Below are positions 1-10,024 of a DNA stretch of 64,000 nucleotides, one piece after another. Both the position numbers and the translations under genes were made by a program. This DNA is from Artemisia argyi. Taxonomy: Eukaryota > Streptophyta > Magnoliopsida > Asterales > Asteraceae. The notes under the pieces were generated by a model, which had not been told where the DNA came from, searched no databases, and was given only the letters and a program-made list of their open reading frames with translations. Every line of letters starts with the position of its first letter. The first letter of the stretch is position 1. Location: contig CM060708.1 of assembly GCA_030686995.1 (NCBI GenBank), positions 185,148,126 to 185,212,125 of the forward strand. The letters are read 5' to 3'.

Positions 1-795
1 TTCTTTTTAAATTTTTGTCAAGTACTTATCTGTTTTTATATTTTTCTTAAATTCCTAGTATATTAAAGTATTTGTAGGAATAATTTCAGATTTTTCCCTT
101 TTCATTTAGTATTTATTATAATTAATATTAGTTTTATTAGTAATTAATTAATATTAGATAATTAAATAGTACAAATAGTTTTTATTAAGTACTCCTATGT
201 TTTTATATTTTTCCTAGGTTTTAAATGTCATAAAATATTTTTAGAAAAATTTTTAGGATTTTTACTGTTCATTTGCTATTTTTCTTTAATTTAAATAATT
301 TAATTAGTATTTAAATCTTAATTAATTAATAATAAATAGAGAAAAAGTAGGAAAAATATATTTTTAGTTTTAAAATTACTTTTATATTATTTTAGAATTT
401 ATAAAATTAAATTTTCATTTTTCTAGCTTAAATTCATAATTAGTGTATTTTAAATATAATTAATTAGTTATTAAATAGTAATTAATTAAATAGTGTAAAA
501 ATTATTTTTCTTTTTCTAAAAATTTTCTTTTATCATTAGGATTGTAAAAATGTAATTTTCATGTTCGTAGGTATTTTATTTCACAAAACTCGCGTTTTAT
601 TTCGTACGTCTACGTAGAATTAAATCAAACGAACACGTTTTTAGACTTAGCTCACGTTTTTAGTGTATCTGATCATCAGTAATTGTTTATATAGTGTTTC
701 TAAGTTATTTTCATTCCCCATATCTTAGTGTAATCAATCATTCACTCAAACCCTTTTCCTGTCCAAATTCACCTGATCACAAACCCGTTTTTGTA
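1..795 (+). repeat. AT-rich leader, copy 1
   Basis: This gene-free AT-rich stretch matches about 6990-7873 as a diverged direct copy. Both carry TCGTACG-type segments and share the string TGTCCAAATTCACCTGATC just before the junction with the ORF region (near 757-780 and 7842-7866). I read it as the 5' untranslated leader of the element. It contains no ORF worth calling. Confidence 0.65.
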
Positions 796-1831
796 CCATC
801 CACACCTCGTAGGGACATAACGACCAGGGGAAACCCCTATACTTCCACGGAGATTGATTCTAGGTAGTTTGACTTTGTTGACCATTCCTTGGTCAATATA
901 AGTTGACCGTTTGGAGCCAATCAGTCTTTTAGAAATCGACGAGCCTATTTGTCCTAGGTTCATTCTAGAATTCTATGCATCCGTCACTCTCTCCACGGAT
1001 GAGTATGGTCGCATGTCTATCAACTTTAGGGCTAGTGGTCATCAATACTTCTTCACTCTTGAGGAGTTTGCTCAAATCATAGGTGTCCCAAACCATGGTA
1101 CTTGCATCTACTCCGACTTGCACTCCCCCTCAACTCTTGACACACTCTTTGACCGCATCCATCCCTATGACACACCTCTTGTGTCCAAAGATGAACTTCG
1201 TAACCACCTCTTCATTAGGACAACCAACACTAGGAGAACTCGTTCGGGAAATGAGGTTGATAAGGACCCGTATGGAATGGAACTTAATGAACTCACGCCC
1301 CAATTCAAGAAATGAGAGGAAGTACTTAGAGCCAATGTCATTAGCACAATAGGAAACCGAGATCATATAAATCTTTGCCTTTGCTACATGCTCTACTCCT
1401 TGTCCGTTAGGCAACCGTTCAACCTTGTCTACTATATGGCCAAGAGAATGGCCGACATTCCCGTGCATGGCACAACGGCTATGCCGTATGGAATGCTCTT
1501 GACCCATCTCTTTAGGTTCATCTCTCCCATTCCACCAACTCCTAACGGTCTTCGCCTTGACTACTCTCTCATTCCACACACCTTTGTCCCACTAAGTGAT
1601 AAGAGAGTGTACAAAGCCCAAGGAAAACGTCCTCATCCTCCTACCTCCTCATCATCTTCCTCAATGAGTGAAGATGAATTTCTGCCCAACTCTAGGCTCC
1701 CACCTCTAGAATACCTATCCCAACTTCCGGATATTCCAAATGAGTCGGCGGAGTTCAAGCAAACAAAGGGGATGTTTAAAAATCTTGGAAGATTCCTTGG
1801 AAAGCTCAAGAACAAGATTGACCGTCAATGA
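796..1831 (+). pseudogene. Retroelement ORF of the plant transposon-protein (Transposase_32-like) type, decayed
   Basis: The readable protein runs from about 911 to 1831 in one frame. It has the segments DEPICPRFILEFY, YFFTLEEFAQIIGVPNHGT and NLCLCYMLYSLSVRQPFNLVYYM, then a Ser-rich stretch and an EFKQTKGMFKNL tail. These match the pattern of the plant transposon-protein domain found in daisy-family LTR elements; no enzymatic role is known to me. Damage is visible: a TGA at 1313-1315 in an otherwise open frame, and stops plus a frame change in the amino-terminal part (796-910), where TPRRDITTRGNP can still be read. There is no ATG in the readable part. The neighbouring 44555-44690 segment holds a second copy of the amino-terminal part. 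Family assignment is from memory of the domain; decay is seen directly. Confidence 0.7.
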
Positions 1832-2819
1832 GTGCGGGTGTGTAGGAGTGTTTGGCACTAGGTGCTATTTGATCAATTTGGTCTTTTAAACAATGTTGGT
1901 CATGTATTTGTGGGTTGGTACAATTTGTGATACTATTCGGAACATGTCTTAACTAACAATGATGCAGGTTGACAACGCTTGGCTAGTTGTCAAATTTTCA
2001 TGTTTATGAAATTTTCACTAAGTATAGTGAAATTCGCTAGCCCCCGGTCAAAGTCCAATGTTATGCGTGTTTACATGTCAATTTTTTGCATTTCCTAACT
2101 AGATATGAATTATATTTTTGGTTTTTGGTGTTTTCGAAAAATTTAAAAATCGTCTCGCGGGTCAAAATCGCGGATTGTGTACTTTTTCAGGTCTGGCGGA
2201 TATGGCGGCACCCTAGATTGGGTTCCGCCAGTGAAATTTCTGGGTAACCCAGAAATGGCCCAACAGACCAGACGGAACGCAAAACAGGGTTCCGCCTGTG
2301 TATCGCGAGGGTTCCGCCAGTCACCTGCAGAAAATTTTTGTCATTTTTCTTAAGTTCAAAACTTGTAAAGTGTCAAACCATTATCTTTAGTGAGAAACAT
2401 CTTCCCTTAACTCCAGTAACCATATTAGGACAACTTTCACTCACTAAAACAATTAGGAAGTTACTTTCCGCCAAAACTTCAAATTCAAACATAACTAACC
2501 CAAGGAACCCTTTTAAAGGATCCTTCGAACCATTGGAACATTTTCAACCAAATCACTTCCCATGATCACAAAGCATTGAGTGCATATGTTGGTCTTTCAC
2601 TCCACCCAATTCCATTGGATTGAAATCCAATGATTTGACATGTTCATGAAAAGTTTCTAAATTATTTGAAACCTCAATCTTTGAATGGTAGAACATCAAA
2701 TCCAAACACCCTTTCCAACATCTCTTTCACCCTATTAATTTGAAAGTTTTGCAACAATTCAAATCACACCATCACCATCAAAATTTCCTCTCTCAAAACC
2801 TCAAAACCAAACCTTTGAA
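1832..2819 (+). other. Spacer with repeated GGGTTCCGCC motif
   Basis: This stretch has no convincing gene. At 2220-2229, 2287-2296 and 2309-2318 it carries the 10-mer GGGTTCCGCC, which recurs as an inverted pair in the LTR (5166-5191). The surrounding sequence is unusually GC-rich for this element. A 75-codon open frame at 2338-2565 has no recognisable features. Confidence 0.5.
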
Positions 2820-3873
2820 ATGACTAAATCCAACACCTCATCCGAGTCATCAAAATCTTTGGCAAAAACCACTAAGATTAGTGTTAAATCTTATTGCTTC
2901 AACAAAACCGTCAAGTCAAGCTCATCATCTTCAAGTGATGCTTCACTTAACATTTCTTCACCTATCCAAGATTTCCTTAACCTTACTACCTCAACACCAT
3001 CTTCAATATCTTGTAACACCAACATGACCACTATTCAAGATTTCCTCAATCTTGCTACTCCAACATCCTCTCCAAAACATGGCAATACAAACATACACAC
3101 TTTTCAACCATCAACCAAAACATCAAGTGATTTAACATCGCAACAAACTCAACTATCAAAAACTCCATCACCTCAATCACCAAACACTTACACCAACGGA
3201 ACTTTTCCATACACCACCAACATCACCACATCCACTATTTGGAAACTTTTAGAAGACCTATCACCTCAATCATCAAGCCCACCATCTTTGTCACTCTTAG
3301 ACACCATTGCTCAAGTGAAAACCCAACAACAACCAAGTGAGCAATTAGATGATGAACCCCATCAACCGTCATTGGTAGAACGGTTGGCCTGCCGTTATGC
3401 TAGATCCTCAATTTTTCCAAATGATCAAGGTCATACACACCTACAATCATTTGTGTTTCACCCCATTTACAAAAACCTTCATCGTAATCCTTTCGGAGAA
3501 CCAAGCTTCCATCACTTTGTTCAACGACAACAACCACAAGAACCTTCCAAACACTTTAAATCTCTATTTTCTTCATATAAGAAAATAGAAGCATCTCAAT
3601 GATCTTCCACCAAGACCAACAAAACCACCACCTTTCGCAAATGAAACACCAAGGTCATCTCTTGGCCAAAATGAGTCTTTTGACCACAACCAACCACCAC
3701 AACAAGAGTATCACCACCCAAAACAATTGTTGTTTCACCCTATCTACAAAAACATCCATGTTCCTCTAACCAATGAAATGAGGTTTATCCTAAACCACAT
3801 TTTAGATCGTCTCATGTTTAGAGTCTCCAAAATGAAACAAAACCGTTTCTTTTGGAAAAATGTTTCTCATTAA
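2820..3873 (+). pseudogene. Ser/Thr/Gln-rich ORF, unknown, one frameshift
   Basis: An ATG at 2820 opens a 260-codon frame ending with TGA at 3600-3602. A +1 frame continues without stops from about 3598 to TAA at 3871-3873, so a one-base indel near 3590-3600 probably split a gene of roughly 350 codons. The product is low complexity, rich in Ser, Thr, Gln and Pro. It has an internal duplication: IQDFLNLTT/IQDFLNLAT near residues 50 and 75. FHPIYKNLH occurs near residue 215 and its partner FHPIYKNIH lies in the frameshifted part at about 3736. I do not recognise the family. Its place between the ORF and the purine tracts suggests an accessory ORF of the element. Confidence 0.5.
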
Positions 3874-4399
3874 AACCAACAATCCAAGTTTAGAGCACCA
3901 ACACTACCTCAAGTTTAGAGTCTCCAAAATGAAACAAAACCGTTTCTTTTGGAAAATGTTTCACCATTTAAACCAACAAACCAAAACCGTGTCACCTTCT
4001 CACCCTTCAAAATAAAGCTCGCTACAACCTTCAACACACATTTTCATCCTTAAACAACCTTAGCCTTGCTTTTGGAAAATGTTTCTCATTAAGGAAAATG
4101 ATGATTTCCTTGTAGCATTTTATGTTCTTAGTTTATTTTTAGTTTTTCTTTATTTTTAAGAAGTAGGATGATGTCGTCCTAATTTCTTGTCTTTAACTTT
4201 CTAAGAGTCAAAATTTTACATGAAATGAATTTCATTCTACTACAAGGTTTGCATTGTTTGTTGACCATTTAGGTATAATGAGTATACTATACCTCGCTAT
4301 GGTAGCATACTTATATCTTGTGTTTTAGAAACTAACCTTTCTTTTGTAGGATCATTATCCATGTTTTCTTTCCTTGATACTCCATTTAGGGGAGTAATA

Positions 4400-4794
4400 T
4401 TCAAGGGGGAGCATGAGTATTGCATTATTCCGCTTCACAACTCTTAGTTGTGTTTTAAGACATGAAATGCTTTCATGACTTGTCTTGTGCGGCAACTAAC
4501 ATTTTTTCTTGTAGGTTCAAAATCCATGTCTCCTCTCTTGGCACTCCATTTAGGGGGAGTATCGTCCAAGGGGGAGCAAGTGCATACTTCCACTTCGCTA
4601 CTCTTCTTTTTGTTTCGACAAAAAGGGGGAGAATTTATATATAAACTTGTTTCAAATTAGTTTCTTAACTCTTGCATATCACATCATCTTAGCAAAAACA
4701 AGTTTTTATACTAACTTTATAAGACTTAACACTAAAACTAGTGGCTTACTTATAAATAAAGTTTATGTTTTGTCATCAACAAAAAGGGGGAGAT
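4400..4794 (+). promoter_or_regulatory. Polypurine tract cluster before the LTR
   Basis: The string GGGGGAG occurs five times in this interval (near 4407, 4552, 4569, 4625 and 4786). The last copy, in AAAAAGGGGGAGAT, directly abuts the LTR start TGTTAA and is the expected polypurine primer for plus-strand synthesis. The others are extra tracts of the same type; similar repeats precede the 3' LTR of the copia element at 33028. Confidence 0.6.
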
Positions 4795-6085
4795 TGTTAA
4801 TACAAATATCGCCTAAAAACGTTATTTATATTTTACGATCTTTGCTAAGTTTTGTTAATGACAAAGTATGAACTTTAGCTAATAGTAAATCATCACTTTA
4901 GTGTTTAAGTCTTGTTTAAACTAAGGTTTACATTTCCTTTTAAACAAAACATTATTTTTATTTCTTTAATTAGAAAGTGTCTTGTCACATCATTCATTTA
5001 TGGCAAGCTTGTGTATTTGACTTGCCATAACATCTTACACACTTTTTGGAAGCTTTCCAAATTGGATTTAATGTGTTTGACTAGTTGTTGTTGATGTGAC
5101 TTTGGTTGGTTTGAAGTATTTATGGTAAAACCTACTGCAAGCCTAGCGAAACCTTTGGGTATACGGGCGGAACCCATCTGAGGGTTCCGCCGTATAAGCC
5201 AGACCTACTGTTTGTTTTACTATAAATACCAAGCCACTTGTTTGTTTTGAGTCATCACTTTAGGACATATCTTCATATACTCTCTCAACTAACTCAGTAA
5301 CATTTGACTTGTGTGATCCTCTTATGTAGCAAGGGACTTCACAAGAAGTTACAAGCTTCAACTCTAAAGTTGCAAGTCTTGTTAGCTTTGTCATGTATAA
5401 GCTTTGGTAGTTTATACTTCATTTGTATCATGTGTGTAGAAGTGATCGGTTAGTATTTTAGGGCTCAAAATATGTAGTGTGTCGGGAGTTGTTGTACCCT
5501 TGTAAAAGAACTAACGGGAGTGGTTGTACCCTTGGTAAAGAACTCGACATCTAGCTTAATGTCGGTAAAAGTGTAAGCGACGATGGGAGTGGTTGTACCC
5601 GTGTAAAAGAACTCGACATCTAGCTTAGTGTCGGTAAAACTGTAAGCGACGTTGTAAAGGTTTCTCCACCGGGAAAGGAGCTTGTTGATTAGTGCTTATA
5701 ACTCTCAAGTTGGAAATCGGGGCGTGGATGTAGGGCAAGGAAAAAGAGTCCTTGTAGCCGAACCACGATAAACAATCGTGTTGTGGTTTGATCGTTTCTT
5801 TCTTTATCTTTGCTTATTACATATTATCTTTAGTTAGAATTGCTAATCACACGCAAAGCTTTTCAAAGAATTAAACAAGTAAAGTTGTGTTTATATCTTT
5901 AAACAAACGTAAAGCTATTCAAAGAACTAAACAAGTAAAGTTAGGATTGTTGTTCACACGTAAAGCTTTTCAAAGAATTGAACATGTAAAGTTGTGTTTA
6001 TATCTTTAAACAAACGTAAAGTTTTTTTAAAGATAATCAAGTTAAAAAGCGGTAAACTATTCAACCCCCCTTCTAGTTTTCCACA
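4795..6085 (+). repeat. LTR of the outer copia-style element
   Basis: This 1291-bp LTR starts TGTTAATAC and ends CCACA. It has a TATA box (TATAAATA, 5221-5228). Just upstream of the box is a hairpin-forming inverted repeat: GGCGGAACCC at 5166-5175 and GGGTTCCGCC at 5182-5191, with outer TATAC/GTATA arms. Two near-copies of a roughly 68-bp unit (GGGAGTGGTTGTACCC...) lie at about 5517-5655. A second tandem repeat of about 85 bp (AAAGCTTTTCAAAGAA...) lies at about 5850-6030. The 3' boundary is judged from the terminal ACA and the following degenerate primer-site-like stretch; it could move by a few bases. Confidence 0.65.
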
Positions 6086-6725
6086 TTTTGTTTTAGGACT
6101 AGAGCTTTTTAGGAATTGTAGCCCCCCACCTCAACTGTGGATTCCCACAGTCATTACATTTTTGCCATTTTTTGTGTGGCCCCCACAGCCCTCCAAACTG
6201 ACCTGCAGGGGGAGGCACCTCCCCTGCACCACCACCTCAGTTGATGCACCTTTTTTACGAGCCCTCTCCTAAGCTAATCTGTGGACCCCAAGACCTGCAA
6301 TATGGCTTTTTGGAATGCCCCCCATCCTAGCTTGCTAGTTTTAGGCTTGTCTTTGGTTTCCAAGCTTTTGCCATAAGCTATTTTTAGGCCTGCAATCAGC
6401 CCTTGTGGTCTATGTGGTTTTCAGTCCTATGGTTTTGCTTATTTCCACTTTTCAGCTTATTTCATTGTTCTTTTCTCTTTTCTTTGGTTATTTTAGATTT
6501 ACATAAACTATGTTAGCTTATTTCGTCTTTGGTTTTTAGTATGTAGCTTGTTGTAGCTTAATTAGTTGTAAAATCCACTTTTTGGCTCAAAAGCTTTTTG
6601 TTAAGCCAAAGAGCTTATACAGAGCTTATTTTCAAGATTTAGAAAAGTTGCCTTTGTTAAAGCTTTATATTTTTACTTGTTTTATAAGTTTGTAAAAAGA
6701 TAATTGAAAAAAAAATATAAATAGC

Positions 6726-6803
6726 AAAAAAGTGCATTGCTGGGATTCGAACCCTGGCCACCCAGCTCACCACACCACACACATACCACTCTGCCCTTGG
6801 GTC
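6726..6803 (-). ncRNA. tRNA-like pol III module, possible SINE head
   Basis: On the minus strand an A-box-like GGGCAGAGTGGTA (6784-6796) is followed 30 bp later by a perfect B box GGTTCGAATCC (6743-6753). Eleven bases beyond that is a TTTTTT run (6726-6731), which would terminate RNA polymerase III. The predicted arms pair poorly, so this is unlikely to be a working tRNA gene. A tRNA-derived SINE head or a decayed tRNA is the best reading. I found no clear SINE tail or target duplication. Confidence 0.45.
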
Positions 6804-7870
6804 TTTTTCATTTATTCCTACATACACAATCCTTTTAACCACTTTTTCCCATTTTTGCTCTTATAAGCTGTTTTAGCTTATTTTACTGCTTATCGGTGGT
6901 ACTTTCCCCCTCCTCATAATTTTCCTAGGCTCCTTGTCACTTGTGGAATTTTTGGTAATTTTCCCATAATTTTCACTGTTCCTTTGGTAATTTTTAGATT
7001 TAATTTTAATAAAATTAGTTTAAATTAAAAAACCAAAAATAAATTAGTTTTAGTGTTTAATTTTTATCTCAGATAACTTTTTATAATTTTCTTAACTTTT
7101 ATAAGTTATTAAGCTTCTGTAAAAATTATTTTTGCAATTTTCACTTTTCATTTGCTAATTTTTAGATTTAAATTAGTTTATCTAGCTTTTATTTAATAAT
7201 TAAGCAATTAATTAAGAAATAGTCTAAAAATAATTTTTATAAGTTTTTTTTCTTTTTTTTTTTTTTTTTTTTTTATAATTTTCTAGGATTCCCGAGATGG
7301 TTAATTAGATTCGTAAATTTTTCTATAATTTTCTAAGTCATTTTTAGTATTATTAGTAATTTAAAATAGTTTAATTAATAAAATTAGTATTTAATTAATA
7401 GAAAATCCACAAAAAGACAAAAAAGTATATTTTTAATTTTAAAATTTGTTTTTAGTTATTTTATAATTCTAGAAATGTAATTTTCACTTTTCTAGTATTA
7501 AAATAACATTATATTGTATTTAAGTTATTTAAATATTAATAATCAGTATTAAATAGTATTTAATTAATATTAAATAATTAATTAGTGTAAAAATTCATTT
7601 TCTTTTTCTAAAACTTTTCTTTCATCCCTAGGTTTGTAAAAAAGTCATTTTCACCCCCTGAGGGTTTTCAGATTTCAGATTCACTTTTTATTTTGTACGT
7701 TCGCGTAAATTTAAATCGAACGTACGCGTTTTTAGGTTTTACACGTTTCTTGTTTTTCTAAATTCACGTATATTTTAATATAGCTTATTTAAGATATTTC
7801 CTTGTATAAATCAGTAGTATAATCATTCACAACCCCTTTCTGTCCAAATTCACCTGATCGCAAACCCGTT

Positions 7871-7873
7871 CTA
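7871..7873. repeat. CTA target duplication, left copy (CACTA-1)
   Basis: CTA here and at 44555-44557 flank the element. A 3-bp duplication is the hallmark of CACTA insertion. Confidence 0.85.
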
Positions 7874-8276
7874 CACTACTACAAAAAATCTCACAGAAAC
7901 CGGTCAAAATAGCCCATGAAGAGTGGTTTTGAGACCACTCTCTGAAGGGGGTATCTCTATGATCAAAACATATAGAAACCGGTTGCACAACCTGTCTCTG
8001 TTAGAAGCATCGACACTGGTTTTCTCCTTAGAACTGGTCTCCATATTAGAGAAAGCACGCATGTTTTTATTGGACGTTGACACCGGTTCTCCCGCAACCT
8101 GTCTTAATAGAAACTTCTAACGTGTCTTTATATAGAGTAAAAAAATATGTTTTATATAAAAACCTGTCTTTTTGTAAATTTCTTTTATTAAAAAAAATTG
8201 TTTTTGAAATTCCAATTTTTTGAAATTCCATAATCTACAATTTGACTCACCATAATAAAGAAATATAAATGCAACA

Positions 8277-8278
<2 letters not shown>
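7874..8278 (+). repeat. CACTA-1 left terminus and subterminal repeats
   Basis: After the CACTACTACA terminus, motifs such as AAACCGGT, AACCTGTCTC, ACTGGT and ACACCGGT recur every 30-50 bp up to about 8160. They match, mostly inverted, the motifs at 44350-44520. Repeats of this type are the usual binding sites for the CACTA TNPA-like protein. Confidence 0.7.

Positions 8279-8358
<80 letters not shown>
8279..8358. repeat. (TA)n microsatellite
   Basis: About 40 uninterrupted TA units within the left arm of the CACTA. The open frame across it on the minus strand is an artefact of the repeat. Confidence 0.95.
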
Positions 8359-8360
<2 letters not shown>

Positions 8361-8460
8361 TGATTTAGATAGACCAGCAATGTTGAAATCAATAAATTAA
8401 ATTAAGATAATACTTCAATTCATCAAAACATAAATCTTAGACAAAATCAAAATGGAAACA

Positions 8461-9849
8461 TGATGAGGCGAAAAATGATCCGTTTTTAGGGGGTCATTTA
8501 AGCCCGAATCCGAATTTATTTGATCAAATATTGCCCTAAATCGTTCCTTTTGTGATTTTAGGTGTTTGGAGAGTGAATTCTGGAAAAGAGGCTATTTTGG
8601 ACGTTTTTGGAGCATAAAGTGAAGAAAACGACAAAGTACCAAAAATCCAAGCTGGAAATACAAGGTGACGGCGTCAAGGGTTTGCTCTTGACGGCGTCAG
8701 ACATGAAGAATAATTTACCGTAGCTGGTGACGGCGTCAGATGGAGTGATGACGGCGTCAAAGTGGCCAAGATTAATTTACCGTGGGTGGTGACGGCGTCA
8801 CATAGGCCGTCACGATTGGATCTAGGGCGTCCGAGGAAGTGTATGGCGGCGAGTTGACGGCGTCAGATTTAACTCTTGACGCCGTCAGGACGATTTTCCT
8901 ATATATAGTTTTCTAGTTTTTTCATTAAGGGGAGAGAAGTTTTGGTGAAACCCTAAAGACGATTTTGGTGCCTCTTTTACAGGTTTTTCAAGGGTTCCAA
9001 ACCCTTGAGACCTTGCATTGTAATTGAGATAAGTATACTCTTAATTCAATCAATATGTCTATGTGTTGGTTGTTTATCTTTTGTTCTTGTCTCAATTTTA
9101 CTATGCTAGGCTAGATCTCTCTTGTGTTTGCTTAGATCTAATGAAACCTAGATGTTGATTATGTGTTGATTACTTGTCTATTCTTGTTTTGAATGAATGA
9201 TTTTATATGTTAGGCTTAAGAAAACTGGCAGATCTCCAAATGGTAACATGCTTGAACGTCTTAAGAAACATGAACCGAGGCGTACTAGGTCTTTATTGGT
9301 TGTATTTAATGCATGAGCCACTGTTTACAATCCCTATAGTTGTGCTGGGTCATGGTGTAGGAGGAGATAAGAGCTCATAGAGTTGGGGAGTTATGTATGC
9401 CACTCAACGAATGGTATTAAGGAATACAACCCGTTATTCATACAAGTGTAACAAGTAATTAACATGTAAAAGATATCTAGGGAGTAATGAAGTCTAAGTA
9501 AACACAATTTCTCCATATACTGCTCACAACCTTAGTTTAATATTAGTTTAATTAGTTACAAAGTAGTTTTTGGGTTAGTTGATTAGCAACTAATTCCGCC
9601 CACTCCTTCAAAACCCGAGATTTTAGTTGCTTTCATAAAATTATAAAAATACAAAAATAATCATCTTTCACCTCTAGAACTATTAATTAGGTTTTCTAAT
9701 CCTAGCGACACTATTCCTAAGCTGAACGATCAATCCCCCGGTACTTGTCACTATACTATACTACAACGATCAGGTACACTGCCTGGTGGGGGTTGTAAGC
9801 CTCGCGAGATCCCTCGAGAGGTAAAGCAAGGTGCGATTCCTACGCATCA
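8461..9849 (+). repeat. 5' LTR of Athila-type element 1
   Basis: The 1389-bp LTR starts TGATGAGGCG and ends ACGCATCA. The U3 part contains seven 11-bp palindromes (8666-8887) just upstream of a TATATATA box (8900-8907). It lacks a 20-bp segment present in the 3' LTR near 16143. Confidence 0.92.
8666..8907 (+). promoter_or_regulatory. TGACGGCGTCA palindrome array and TATA box in the LTR
   Basis: TGACGGCGTCA occurs at 8666, 8689, 8728, 8749, 8790 and 8855, and its reverse complement TGACGCCGTCA at 8877. Three pairs are spaced 23, 21 and 22 bp start to start, about two helical turns. A TATATATA box follows at 8900. TGACG is the core bound by plant TGA-type bZIP factors, so an LTR enhancer is a reasonable inference. 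Copies also lie at 12996 and 13019 in the 3' untranslated region. Confidence 0.6.
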
Positions 9850-9855
9850 AGTTTT

Positions 9856-9873
9856 TGGCGCCGCAGCCTGGGG
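9856..9873 (+). other. Primer binding site
   Basis: TGGCGCCGCAGCCTGGGG lies seven bases after the LTR end. It resembles the TGGCGCCGTTGCCGGGG site of Athila-type elements, usually attributed to tRNA-Asp priming. Confidence 0.7.
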
Positions 9874-10024
9874 AATAGTTATTGTCTAGGTTAGGATTTC
9901 TTTTTATTAGGTCTACTTGCTAGATTCCTTTCTAGTAAGATTTTTTTTATTTTTATTTTTAGGTCTTCTTTAGTCTATCTTGTTTCTTCCTGCTTTTGTT
10001 CGTAACTCTTTACCATCCGACATC

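Larger units (their letters stand above)
1..6085 (+). mobile_element. Copia-style LTR element, partial (internal region plus LTR)
   Basis: The window opens inside an LTR retroelement. An AT-rich leader (1 to about 795) is followed by a decayed ORF (796-1831), a Ser/Thr/Gln-rich ORF (2820-3873), a run of GGGGGAG purine tracts, and an LTR that starts TGTTAA directly after AAAAAGGGGGAGAT. No protease, integrase or reverse transcriptase is visible, so this copy is a non-autonomous or large-retrotransposon-derivative type. The same leader recurs downstream of the LTR (about 6990-7873, then 44555-44690), so one LTR is flanked by two internal regions. Assignment to the SIRE/Maximus style of copia rests on the purine tract, the TGTT start and the CAACCCCCC-type LTR end; it is inference. 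Confidence 0.7.
6086..7873 (+). mobile_element. Second internal leader of the outer element, broken by the CACTA
   Basis: This is leader sequence following the LTR: a degenerate primer-binding-like start (GGACTAGAGC), then AT-rich sequence matching 1-795 from about 6990. It is cut at 7873 by the CACTA insertion and resumes at 44555. The undisturbed copy at 785-807 and the reconstructed site here align with equal length, which supports the insertion model. No gene is seen apart from a tRNA-like pol III module on the minus strand. Confidence 0.65.

Noticed and set aside
769..963. Minus-strand frame shared with 44555-44752
   Set aside because: The similarity reflects the two copies of the plus-strand Transposase_32-like ORF start, not a minus-strand gene.
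6726..6803. Functional tRNA gene
   Set aside because: Boxes A and B are present, but stem pairing is poor and no clear anticodon arm is seen, so only a tRNA-like or SINE module is claimed.
8117..8392. 91-codon minus-strand frame rich in Ile-Tyr
   Set aside because: It spans the (TA)n microsatellite; no coding character outside the repeat.
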